DNA of 64,000 nucleotides, taken from NCBI RefSeq assembly GCF_026427595.1, contig NZ_CP101527.1, positions 629,001 through 693,000 of the forward strand, in the 5' to 3' direction. The notes below the pieces were generated by a model. It saw only the letters and a program-made list of their open reading frames with translations. It was not told where the DNA came from and ran no database searches. Below are positions 55,654-63,223 of this stretch, in pieces; the first letter of the stretch is position 1, and each line of letters opens with the position of its first letter. The stretch comes from Alkalimarinus sediminis. GTDB lineage: Bacteria; Pseudomonadota; Gammaproteobacteria; Pseudomonadales; Oleiphilaceae. Position numbers and translations under genes: made by a program.

Positions 55654-56424
55654 TTAAGGGTATGTTCTAAGACAGTCATTGATAAAAAAGAAGAATCCTC
55701 GATAGTCTTGTCTAAAATGAGAAATATCCATTAACAGGCTGTCCCTCGTTGCAAAATAGACTGCACGTTGCCCATGATGATCTATCACTTGGCTCGCCTG
55801 AGTGAGATAGATACCAAATTGATCCAACCGTCTTACCAGTTTTGGCTCCATCGTCAAAAATACGATACTCAATTGACTCTGAATAAAAAGCGATAAAGCC
55901 GCAAGGTACAACCCTATAGTAATAAACGGAAACTTACGTTGCTGGTCGGTCATCTCTGTTGATAAATCATTAATAACACCGCGAGGTGACAGGTGCTCCC
56001 CGTGTCGTTGTCTGAACTCTTTAGGAATGACCATACGAGAAATCTCACAGTAACAACCGTATGGCAGTGTGTCTGGGTTTATTAAGTTACGATAGAAAGC
56101 TTGGCTGTAGTGTTGTTCGAAAGGGAGGAGCATTCCGCGTTTATGTGATGGTGGTATGATCAGCCTAATACTGCCCGCAGCAGTTTGAGTTGACTGTAAC
56201 CGCAATAAACATTGCAGTGAAAAACGGTCATACTCATCACGCTCACGCATTTTATGATGATAGATATCGTAGCCGAACTCTTCACAGTAGGTCTGGTAGC
56301 GCATTTTATAAATTTCATCATACTGTTCAGGCGTGCAAACCTGCTGCAACGCAAAATAATCTGCAAATAGTTGTGCCAAAGCCGGTGAACTGCTTTGTTG
56401 CCTTGGAAGGGGGGCGTGGCTCAT
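55654..56424 (-). CDS. Exosortase/PEP-CTERM-associated acyltransferase-like protein
   Basis: The 256-residue protein resembles the N-acyl-amino-acid/autoinducer-synthase-like GNAT family found with exosortase systems. Key segments are EIYKMRYQTYCEEFGYD near residue 43, GSIRLIIPP near residue 83, YCEISRMVIPKEFR near residue 126 and YFATRDSLL near the end. The first segment matches the RxxVYC-type entry of homoserine-lactone synthases. The product may be an N-acyl amino acid or a related lipid. No exosortase or PEP-CTERM substrate is in the window, so it is an orphan here. It is divergent from mtnB. Confidence 0.78.
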   Translation of the reverse strand: MSHAPLPRQQSSSPALAQLFADYFALQQVCTPEQYDEIYKMRYQTYCEEFGYDIYHHKMRERDEYDRFSLQCLLRLQSTQTAAGSIRLIIPPSHKRGMLLPFEQHYSQAFYRNLINPDTLPYGCYCEISRMVIPKEFRQRHGEHLSPRGVINDLSTEMTDQQRKFPFITIGLYLAALSLFIQSQLSIVFLTMEPKLVRRLDQFGIYLTQASQVIDHHGQRAVYFATRDSLLMDISHFRQDYRGFFFFINDCLRTYP

Positions 56425-56673
56425 CGTTGTTTTTCTCCAACCCTCAGTATGCGCTGTATAGTGTATGAAGTTCGATTACCTTTTCAGGTCGCTACTTTCA
56501 GTCTAGTGCGTGATCAATAAATATACAAAGCATCGCAGAAATCTTTCTGTCTTCCATTAAAGATCTGTTTTTTCATCAACAATGCCCAGTTATAATCAGC
56601 TCCATAGCTTTTGACGTTTAAAGGTTTAACGACGATCAAAAGTTCAACCATGTTATAGGCTTTATTTGCCTCC

Positions 56674-57312
56674 ATGAATGAGAAAGATATGTTTGATATA
56701 ACTCGATATGCCGATGCCTCTCAAAGCATCATCGATGCCGGTCGATTTCTGTACCAAAATGGTTGGTCTCCTGCCACAAGCAGTAACTACTCTGCCAGGA
56801 TCGATGAGCAACATATTGCGATTACTGTTTCAGGTAAACATAAAGGTGCTTTAACCAACGCTGATGTCATGGTCGTAAACTTGGCTGGAGAGCCGGTTCA
56901 AAGCAGTTGCCGTTCATCCGCTGAAACACTGCTGCACACGGTCATTTATGACCTCTTTTCTGATATTGGTGCTGTTTTACATACTCACTCGATGCCTGCA
57001 ACCGTATTGAGTCGTTGGTTAGAAGGTGAGAATGAGCTATGTTTAACTGATTACGAATTACAAAAAGCATTCCCAGGATATGAAAGTCATGAATCACAGT
57101 TGGTAATTCCAATATTTGAAAACACCCAAGATATTGAAGCGTTAGCGGCAGAAACGAAGGCGTACTTTAATCAGAATCCTGACCTTCCAGGTTATCTTAT
57201 TCGAGGACATGGGCTATATACCTGGGGTAAAACCATGGCGGACTGCCTTCGCCATGTTGAAGCATTCGAGTTCTTATTACAGTGTGAATTAGAGATGAAA
57301 AGGTTGCCTTAA
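56674..57312 (+). CDS. mtnB: Methylthioribulose-1-phosphate dehydratase
   Basis: MtnB dehydrates 5-methylthioribulose 1-phosphate in the methionine salvage pathway. The 212-residue protein has the class II aldolase/adducin fold with YQNGWSPATSSNYSARI near residue 26. The zinc ligands are HTHSMPATVL near residue 107 and GHGLYTWG near residue 178. A -10-like TATAAT at 56591 lies 78 bp upstream, but no clear -35 was seen. The stop overlaps the mtnD start. Confidence 0.94.
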   Translation: MNEKDMFDITRYADASQSIIDAGRFLYQNGWSPATSSNYSARIDEQHIAITVSGKHKGALTNADVMVVNLAGEPVQSSCRSSAETLLHTVIYDLFSDIGAVLHTHSMPATVLSRWLEGENELCLTDYELQKAFPGYESHESQLVIPIFENTQDIEALAAETKAYFNQNPDLPGYLIRGHGLYTWGKTMADCLRHVEAFEFLLQCELEMKRLP

Positions 57313-57881
57313 TGAGTAAATTAACGGTTTATGAGCATCACAATTTAGACACCCCTGTGTTAGTAACAGAAGATAGTGCTCAAATCGCAGATCTTTTGAA
57401 TGAGAAAGGGGTTCGGTTTGAACACTGGCCTACGCAAAAGCTCTCTGCCAATGCAGAGCAAGAAGAAATACTAGCCGCCTACGATGCAGACATATCAAGA
57501 CTGAAGGCTGAATGTGGCTTTACCACTGCTGATGTTGTGAAGTTAACCCCAGACAACCTGCAAAAAGAAGAGTTCAGAAAGAAGTTTTTGGCAGAGCATA
57601 TCCATGTAGAAGATGAAGTACGGTTTTTTGTTGAAGGGCAGGGTTTATTCTTTCTCAATATCGAATCAAAAGTCTATATAGTGCTTTGTCAGAAAAATGA
57701 CCTGATTAGCGTTCCTGATGGCACGACCCATTGGTTTGATATGGGGCCAGCACCTTCATTCACCTGTATTCGTCTGTTTACGAATCCAAAAGGTTGGGTG
57801 GCAGAGTTTACCGGTAGCGATATTGCTGACAGAGTTCCAGGCTGGGAACAGTTGATGGGAACAGTTGATGGAGACAGCTGA
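57312..57881 (+). CDS. mtnD: Acireductone dioxygenase
   Basis: MtnD oxidises acireductone to 2-keto-4-methylthiobutyrate and formate (iron form); the nickel form gives an off-pathway product. The 189-residue cupin has metal ligands in HIHVEDEVRFFVEG near residue 97 and GTTHWFDMG near residue 139. Its start overlaps the mtnB stop by one base and its stop is directly followed by the mtnC start, so the three genes form a tight operon. Confidence 0.95.
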   Translation: MSKLTVYEHHNLDTPVLVTEDSAQIADLLNEKGVRFEHWPTQKLSANAEQEEILAAYDADISRLKAECGFTTADVVKLTPDNLQKEEFRKKFLAEHIHVEDEVRFFVEGQGLFFLNIESKVYIVLCQKNDLISVPDGTTHWFDMGPAPSFTCIRLFTNPKGWVAEFTGSDIADRVPGWEQLMGTVDGDS

Positions 57882-58589
57882 ATGATCAAAGCGATTGTTA
57901 CCGATATAGAGGGTACAACCAGTTCCATTAGTTTTGTTCATGATGTGCTGTTTCCCTATGCTAAACAGCACATGGCTGACTTTGTTCGTCAAGCAGACCA
58001 ATTAAACGATATTGAGCAGCAAGAAACCGATTTGCAGCTCGACGAGGTAGCTCGCCTTGCGGAAATCCCGCGCGATGATATAGAGGGGCTGATTCAGCAG
58101 TTAATTAACTGGATTGAAGAAGATAAAAAGATCACACCGCTAAAGGCGTTGCAAGGGATGATCTGGCGACAAGGTTACCAGCAAGGTGACTTTGTAGGTC
58201 ATGTATACAAAGACGCTGCAGACTATTTAAAACGGTGGCACGATCAGGGTATAGACCTTTATGTTTACTCATCAGGCTCGGTAAGTGCTCAGAAATTAAT
58301 CTTTGGTTATACAGATTTCGGTGATTTAACGCCGCTCTTTAAGGGGTACTTTGATACCCAAATAGGTGGGAAGCGAGAGGTTGAGTCTTATCGGCATATA
58401 ATCGATAAAATCGGGTTAAAGGGCGAAGAAATTTTATTTTTGTCAGATATTGAGCAAGAGCTTGAAGCCGCCTCTCAAGCATCAATGAAAACTTGTTGGT
58501 TAATAAGGAAAAATGACTCAAAAATGTCGATTCATGAGGCTGCAAAAAGATATCTTGTTGCCAGGGATTTTAGTGAAATAGTAGTTTAA
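57882..58589 (+). CDS. mtnC: Enolase-phosphatase E1
   Basis: MtnC carries out enolisation and dephosphorylation of the diketo intermediate in methionine salvage. The 235-residue HAD-type protein starts VTDIEGTTSSISFVHDVLFPYA, which holds the nucleophilic aspartate. YVYSSGSVSAQKLIFGYTDFGDLTPLF and EEILFLSDIEQELEAA follow. It begins at the base after the mtnD stop. mtnA, mtnK and mtnN/P are not in the window, so the pathway is completed elsewhere. Confidence 0.95.
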   Translation: MIKAIVTDIEGTTSSISFVHDVLFPYAKQHMADFVRQADQLNDIEQQETDLQLDEVARLAEIPRDDIEGLIQQLINWIEEDKKITPLKALQGMIWRQGYQQGDFVGHVYKDAADYLKRWHDQGIDLYVYSSGSVSAQKLIFGYTDFGDLTPLFKGYFDTQIGGKREVESYRHIIDKIGLKGEEILFLSDIEQELEAASQASMKTCWLIRKNDSKMSIHEAAKRYLVARDFSEIVV

Positions 58590-58630
58590 GTCGATTAATT
58601 GCAGTGGTAATCGTCGAAATAGTTTGTTAA

Positions 58631-58677
58631 TCTGCCGCGCATTATTCCACTCAAAAGGATTTTGAGGGAACGGCAGA
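58631..58677 (+). promoter_or_regulatory. Nested hairpins in the leader of the T6SS cluster
   Basis: The outer arms TCTGCCG (58631-58637) and CGGCAGA (58671-58677) are exact complements. Inside them CTCAAAA (58650-58656) and TTTTGAG (58660-58666) form a second stem with a three-base loop. No T-run follows. The structure lies between mtnC and tagH, 39 bp before the tagH ATG. It may be a 5' leader element of the secretion operon or the 3' end of the mtn message. Confidence 0.45.
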
Positions 58678-58715
58678 TCAACAGCCACTCACCACACGGA
58701 CGTAGGTAGAAAAAC

Positions 58716-60095
58716 ATGGATTTGTTATTCCGGATTGAACCTATTCAATCTGAAGGTACTTCACCGCAAGACTCTTCACTATCAAACTTATCACCCGATA
58801 ATCGCTTTTCGTTTTCTCCATTGGGTGGGCTTATTGGGCGATCCTCTGAATGTGACTGGGTTTTAACAGACCCTGACAGACGCTTATCAGGCAAGCATGC
58901 CGCCATTTCCTTTGAAAATAATCGATATCAAATAACAGATCTCAGTACTAATGGGCTTTTTGTTAATAATCATAGTAAGCCGCTAGGCAAGGGAAGTACC
59001 CACGCCATTGAAAGCGGCGACCGGTTTCTAATGGGACCATTTTGTATTGTTGCTAGCATTGCCAATGCGGTGACTCGTTCAGACGTTGATCTGACTGAGA
59101 TGTTAACCGATGCAGATATTCAGCCCTCTATTGAAAGCGCACCCGTTACTGATGAGATCTCATTCGTTGAGCACGAACACCTTATTAGCTCTAGTGAGAC
59201 CACTCTGGATGATATTCTCGATTTCCCTGCGCCAATACAAGAGCAGCGTAATGAAGCGGATGCGTTGCCACCCATGCCAGAAAGCAGACAATCTAACCCC
59301 TCAACGCAAGCAATACAGACTACACAAACAAAACCTGTTGAACAAACGAATAACCCTACCCAGGCGGCTCCAATCTCTACAGCAGAGAATCGTTCTGAGC
59401 GACCTGAAAAGATACGCCCCAATACGAATACAGCATTAACGTCTAATTACGATAATGACCAAACCGCACTGTTACAATTTTTGCGTGGCGCAGGGTTAGA
59501 TGAAGACCTGCTCACACACCCTGATATTAATAAACTCATGTTCAACTTTGGCGCGTTATTGAAACGCTACACAGGTGAGTTGATGAAACTAATGGGTGAA
59601 AGAAGTAGTTATAAAAACCAGTGTCGATTAGATATGACTTTGGTAGCCCCTGAGCACAATAACCCATTGAAATACTGTGTAAATGAAGTTCAGGCACTGC
59701 GTGAAATTATTATCTCTCCTCAGCGCGAGAATCTATCGGGTGGAGAGGCTATTGAGTCTGCTATGGAAGACATTCGAGATCACTTCTCCCGTGTAGAAAA
59801 AGGTTATCAAGGGACATTATCCTCATTGATCGACTTCTTGAGTATGACCAATGGCAAGGCGGACTCTTCGACCATAACCCCTAATAAAAAGCAGCCCACA
59901 CAGAATTTATCTAATAAGCCTTGGCATTACCGTAAACGGATAAAACAGCTGCAACAAAAAACGGAACAGTTGAAAGACCCGGGGTACTACTCCGATGAGT
60001 TTTTCTCGCCACGCTTTGCCTATTTTTATCAAAACCCCGAACGTGCAGGCCTTCACCTGAATTCAGCTAAGGCTGAGGCAGAGAGTACCGATTAG
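58716..60095 (+). CDS. tagH: Type VI secretion FHA-domain protein TagH
   Basis: The 459-residue protein has an N-terminal FHA domain (about residues 20-110): GLIGRSSECDWVL, LSGKHAAISFENNRYQI and LSTNGLFVNN give the canonical Gly-Arg, Ser-His and Asn residues that bind phosphothreonine. A proline/threonine/glutamine-rich linker covers about residues 140-245. The C-terminal TagH domain contains LLQFLRGAGLDEDLL, FGALLKRYTGELM and ESAMEDIRDHFSRVEKGYQG. FHA proteins control type VI assembly after threonine phosphorylation. It is the first gene of the cluster. Confidence 0.93.
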   Translation: MDLLFRIEPIQSEGTSPQDSSLSNLSPDNRFSFSPLGGLIGRSSECDWVLTDPDRRLSGKHAAISFENNRYQITDLSTNGLFVNNHSKPLGKGSTHAIESGDRFLMGPFCIVASIANAVTRSDVDLTEMLTDADIQPSIESAPVTDEISFVEHEHLISSSETTLDDILDFPAPIQEQRNEADALPPMPESRQSNPSTQAIQTTQTKPVEQTNNPTQAAPISTAENRSERPEKIRPNTNTALTSNYDNDQTALLQFLRGAGLDEDLLTHPDINKLMFNFGALLKRYTGELMKLMGERSSYKNQCRLDMTLVAPEHNNPLKYCVNEVQALREIIISPQRENLSGGEAIESAMEDIRDHFSRVEKGYQGTLSSLIDFLSMTNGKADSSTITPNKKQPTQNLSNKPWHYRKRIKQLQQKTEQLKDPGYYSDEFFSPRFAYFYQNPERAGLHLNSAKAEAESTD

Positions 60096-60182
60096 GTTTG
60101 TGCTGGGAGTAGTATCGTGTGGCAAACCACTGAGTTTAATCACGGATTAATCGTTTTCAGGGTAATGGAGTAGGTAGACTAA

Positions 60183-60662
60183 ATGGTCATGAACTTAAAA
60201 CTTAAATTCCCAGTGTGGGCACTTGTGGGCATTATGTTATGTAGTGTGGTAAGTGGTTGTGCCAGTTGGGTTGAGTCTGATATCACGAAACTGGATATTC
60301 GTTTCACAGCATCAGGAGATTTAAACCCTGATATATCAGGTCGACCATCGCCATTGGTAGTACGCTTCTATGAGATAAAAGCCCCATCGATTTTTGAAAA
60401 CGCTGATTTTTATAGTCTATATGATTACGGTAAAGAGACTCTTGGGCCTGATTTTGTCGCAATGGAAGAGATGACACTTAAACCTGGAGAGCAACTCGAT
60501 ATGAAATTGGCGCTTCAGAATGACACTAATTATATCGCCATTTTAGGTGCTTATCGCGATATCAATAGTGCAAATTGGAAGCGTGTATTCCCTGTTTCAT
60601 TGAAGAACAAAAATAGAAAAAACATCGTATTTGCAGGCAGCAGCATAGACGTACTCGAGTAG
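60183..60662 (+). CDS. tssJ: Type VI secretion outer membrane lipoprotein TssJ
   Basis: The 159-residue protein has a lipoprotein signal ending VVSGC, with the modified cysteine at about residue 26. The TssJ transthyretin-like fold follows (DLNPDISGRPSPLVVRFYEIKAPSIFENADFYSLYDYG and NYIAILGAYRDINSANWKRVFPV). TssJ anchors the membrane complex to the outer membrane and binds TssM. It lies 87 bp after tagH and 19 bp before tssK. A second ATG at 60189 is an alternative start. Confidence 0.94.
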   Translation: MVMNLKLKFPVWALVGIMLCSVVSGCASWVESDITKLDIRFTASGDLNPDISGRPSPLVVRFYEIKAPSIFENADFYSLYDYGKETLGPDFVAMEEMTLKPGEQLDMKLALQNDTNYIAILGAYRDINSANWKRVFPVSLKNKNRKNIVFAGSSIDVLE

Positions 60663-60681
60663 ATTAATTAAGGGTTTCGCC

Positions 60682-62025
60682 ATGGATAAGGTGATCTGGA
60701 GCGAAGGCATGTTTCTTCGCCCTCAGCATTTTCAACAATTTGAACGATATATTGAAGATCAGGCGATTTCAAGAAATCGCTATGTAACCCCTTACTCTTG
60801 GGGTATTAAAAAGCTAGAAATTGATTCGTCGTTGCTGTCGCTGGGTAAGGTGGCCATAGTATATGCCGAGGGCATTTTCCCTGATGGCAGTTTGTTTAAG
60901 GTGACTTATGACCCAGCCTTTCCATTAGTCGTTCAAGTGACCAAAGGGCAAGAGAATCAACTAATCTATATGACGATTCCTCCGCAAATAAAAGGGGCAG
61001 TAGTAAGCGATGACCCCGAGCATAGTCAAGGCGTTCGTTATCGACAGAAACATCAGGATATTAGAGATAGTCATGGCATTAATAATGACCGAGTTTACCC
61101 CATCGCAACGGGGGACCTAAACGTACGGTTAGTTGCTGAAGATCAACTTGAAGACTCGTTTATCGCCCTGCCCATTGCGCAGGTAGGCTCTATTGGAGAT
61201 GACGGTGGGCTAATACTAAACCCATTATTTAGTGCGCCAGCGATTGATATGTCTGTTTATAGTGAATGTCTTTCTAGTTTGGGTGACCTCATTCTATTGG
61301 TCCAAGAAAAAGCAAAACAGTTGGCTGCCACGATCGAAAGTGGAATGAGCAATGGCGCTGGTACGGTAGTAGACCTGTTGATGTTAAAAGCACTTAATAG
61401 TTGGGGAGCAGCGCTTGCTATTTTGATCAAGCAAACGCCGCTTCACCCCTATGAACTGTTTAAGCAGCTCTCTATTTTTATTGCAGAAATTAGCACGTTT
61501 ACGCGATCAGAACGAGTGGCTGTAAAGGGTGTTGAGTATAGTCATATTGAGGCATATCAGGGGCTACTTACTCTCATAGAAAACGCTAGAGTTTTAGTTT
61601 CAACATCGTTCAAGAGTAAAGCGACATCATTACCCATACAGCGTAAGAAGTTTGGTATCAGTGTTATCGGGCTGCCTACAGAGTCGATGGTTAATGATGA
61701 GTTTATTTTGGCGATCAAGGCAGACTTATCAGCAGAGGTGATTCGTAAGCTAGTTAGCAGCAAGCTAAAAGCCGGTAGTATCGACAATATAAAAGATTTG
61801 GTTAATCTACAGCTGCCAGGGTGTATTAAGGAGCTTCTACCGGTTACCCCTCGTCAAATCCCTTACCATGCGGGTATGCATTATTTTAGGTTATTACCCG
61901 ATGCAGAGATGAAAGCGAGCATTAAGGCCTCAAATGGTATTGGGTTGCATGTATCGGGTGATGTACCAGGGTTGGCGTTAGAGTTTTGGGTTGTGCCTTC
62001 TGAGTCTGAGCAGGCGAAGAAATAG
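60682..62025 (+). CDS. tssK: Type VI secretion baseplate protein TssK
   Basis: TssK links the baseplate to the membrane complex. The 447-residue protein starts with the family signature VIWSEGMFLRPQHFQQFERYIE. Typical internal segments include LHPYELFKQL near residue 255 and a C-terminal domain with PRQIPYHAGMHYFRL and LEFWVVPSE. The length is normal. The stop is 58 bp upstream of the preferred tssL ATG. Confidence 0.95.
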   Translation: MDKVIWSEGMFLRPQHFQQFERYIEDQAISRNRYVTPYSWGIKKLEIDSSLLSLGKVAIVYAEGIFPDGSLFKVTYDPAFPLVVQVTKGQENQLIYMTIPPQIKGAVVSDDPEHSQGVRYRQKHQDIRDSHGINNDRVYPIATGDLNVRLVAEDQLEDSFIALPIAQVGSIGDDGGLILNPLFSAPAIDMSVYSECLSSLGDLILLVQEKAKQLAATIESGMSNGAGTVVDLLMLKALNSWGAALAILIKQTPLHPYELFKQLSIFIAEISTFTRSERVAVKGVEYSHIEAYQGLLTLIENARVLVSTSFKSKATSLPIQRKKFGISVIGLPTESMVNDEFILAIKADLSAEVIRKLVSSKLKAGSIDNIKDLVNLQLPGCIKELLPVTPRQIPYHAGMHYFRLLPDAEMKASIKASNGIGLHVSGDVPGLALEFWVVPSESEQAKK

Positions 62026-62083
62026 CGTTGCACTAAAAATAGATCAGAGTCTAAGGATGGACTCTGTAGGATTGATAGGAATA

Positions 62084-63127
62084 ATGGACAGTTTATATAA
62101 AGCCGAGATCGATCATAGTGTGGCAGAGATAATGCCCATAACAGGGAGTGATCGCGACGCCAGATTAGAAGTGTTATCTGAAAAAACCGTGGTACAGATT
62201 CAACCTGATATGGCGATTGAGCCTCTGAGAGACGTTGGCTCAGCAGGTATTATGGAAGAGCATAATACCTACGAAGGGTTGGATGAACAAACCGTAGTAT
62301 TAAATGCAAAACCCCAAAACAATGATTGGGGTTATAAGGCTGAAGCGGTCTCTCCCCCTGATCAACTAAACGAATACTCACCCGGCTCACAACCCGCGAG
62401 TTCACATGCAGAAGGCACTCATGAAACGGCCAATAGGCGAGTGGTGAATGAGAACTTATTAGTCAGCTGCGCCATGCCGCTAATACATCATGCGATGAGT
62501 TTAGCGAATAGTGCCGAACCTGCGGACATTAATGCTGTTAGGTCTCGTTTGATATCTGACATGGGACGGTTTCAGAATAAAGCAGAGCAGTGTATTCGTG
62601 ATCAGCGCCATATTGTGGCGGCACGCTACTTGTTGTGTTCTTTTGTTGATGAAGTGATAGCCACCACGCCGTGGGGTGTTTCTCATCGGTGGGGGGCAGA
62701 AAGCTTGTTGAGTTATTTTCATAATGAAACCTATGGTGGCGATGGTTTTTTTACCCTGCTTGAACGGGCCATGCAGCAGCCTCAGCAATATTTAGACCTG
62801 CTAGAGCTGATGTATGTCTGCCTTTCTCTTGGCTTTGCAGGCCGTTATCGCGTTGATAAAAATGGAACTACTCAACTGGAAAGTATTCGTGAATCGATGA
62901 TGACGACCATTGCCAATAACCAAGCGCCCGACAAAAGAGGGCTTGTAGTGGGAGAAATCCACCATCAGGTAGAGAAAAAGAAAAGAGCAAAATGGCTTGC
63001 GCCGGTGGTTGTAGCAATGCTGCTATTAGCCAATACAGCGGGGTATTTAATTTTCTCGAATCAGATAGAGGCGCGTATGGACACTGCCTCGGAATATGTA
63101 CTTAGTGGCATTGCGATAACCAATTAG
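62084..63127 (+). CDS. tssL: Type VI secretion protein TssL with N-terminal extension
   Basis: The 347-residue protein ends with a TssL/DotU cytoplasmic domain: ARYLLCSFVDEVIATTPWG near residue 180, then WGAESLLSYFHNETYGGDGFFTLLERAM and LLELMYVCLSLGFAGRYR. A single C-terminal membrane segment (APVVVAMLLLANTAGYLIF) near residue 315 completes it. The first 125 residues are an acidic extension with two similar motifs, EKTVVQIQP (Thr35) and EQTVVLNAKP (Thr70). TssL N-terminal phosphothreonine is recognised by an FHA protein in Agrobacterium, so these threonines are candidates here. The ATG at 62084 has TAGGA upstream; earlier in-frame starts at 61991 and 62057 are less likely. Confidence 0.9.
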   Translation: MDSLYKAEIDHSVAEIMPITGSDRDARLEVLSEKTVVQIQPDMAIEPLRDVGSAGIMEEHNTYEGLDEQTVVLNAKPQNNDWGYKAEAVSPPDQLNEYSPGSQPASSHAEGTHETANRRVVNENLLVSCAMPLIHHAMSLANSAEPADINAVRSRLISDMGRFQNKAEQCIRDQRHIVAARYLLCSFVDEVIATTPWGVSHRWGAESLLSYFHNETYGGDGFFTLLERAMQQPQQYLDLLELMYVCLSLGFAGRYRVDKNGTTQLESIRESMMTTIANNQAPDKRGLVVGEIHHQVEKKKRAKWLAPVVVAMLLLANTAGYLIFSNQIEARMDTASEYVLSGIAITN

Positions 63128-63223
63128 CCACAAACAGAAAACTCTGGAATACGGCCTACTTAAAGGTCGACTTGTATTAATTTGCTTATATAAGCAACTA
63201 GCGGATCAAATGGAATTGAACGC

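Noticed and set aside
58590-58715. Sigma-54 promoter for the type VI cluster
   Set aside because: No TGGCAC-N5-TTGC-like sequence was found in the gap upstream of tagH.
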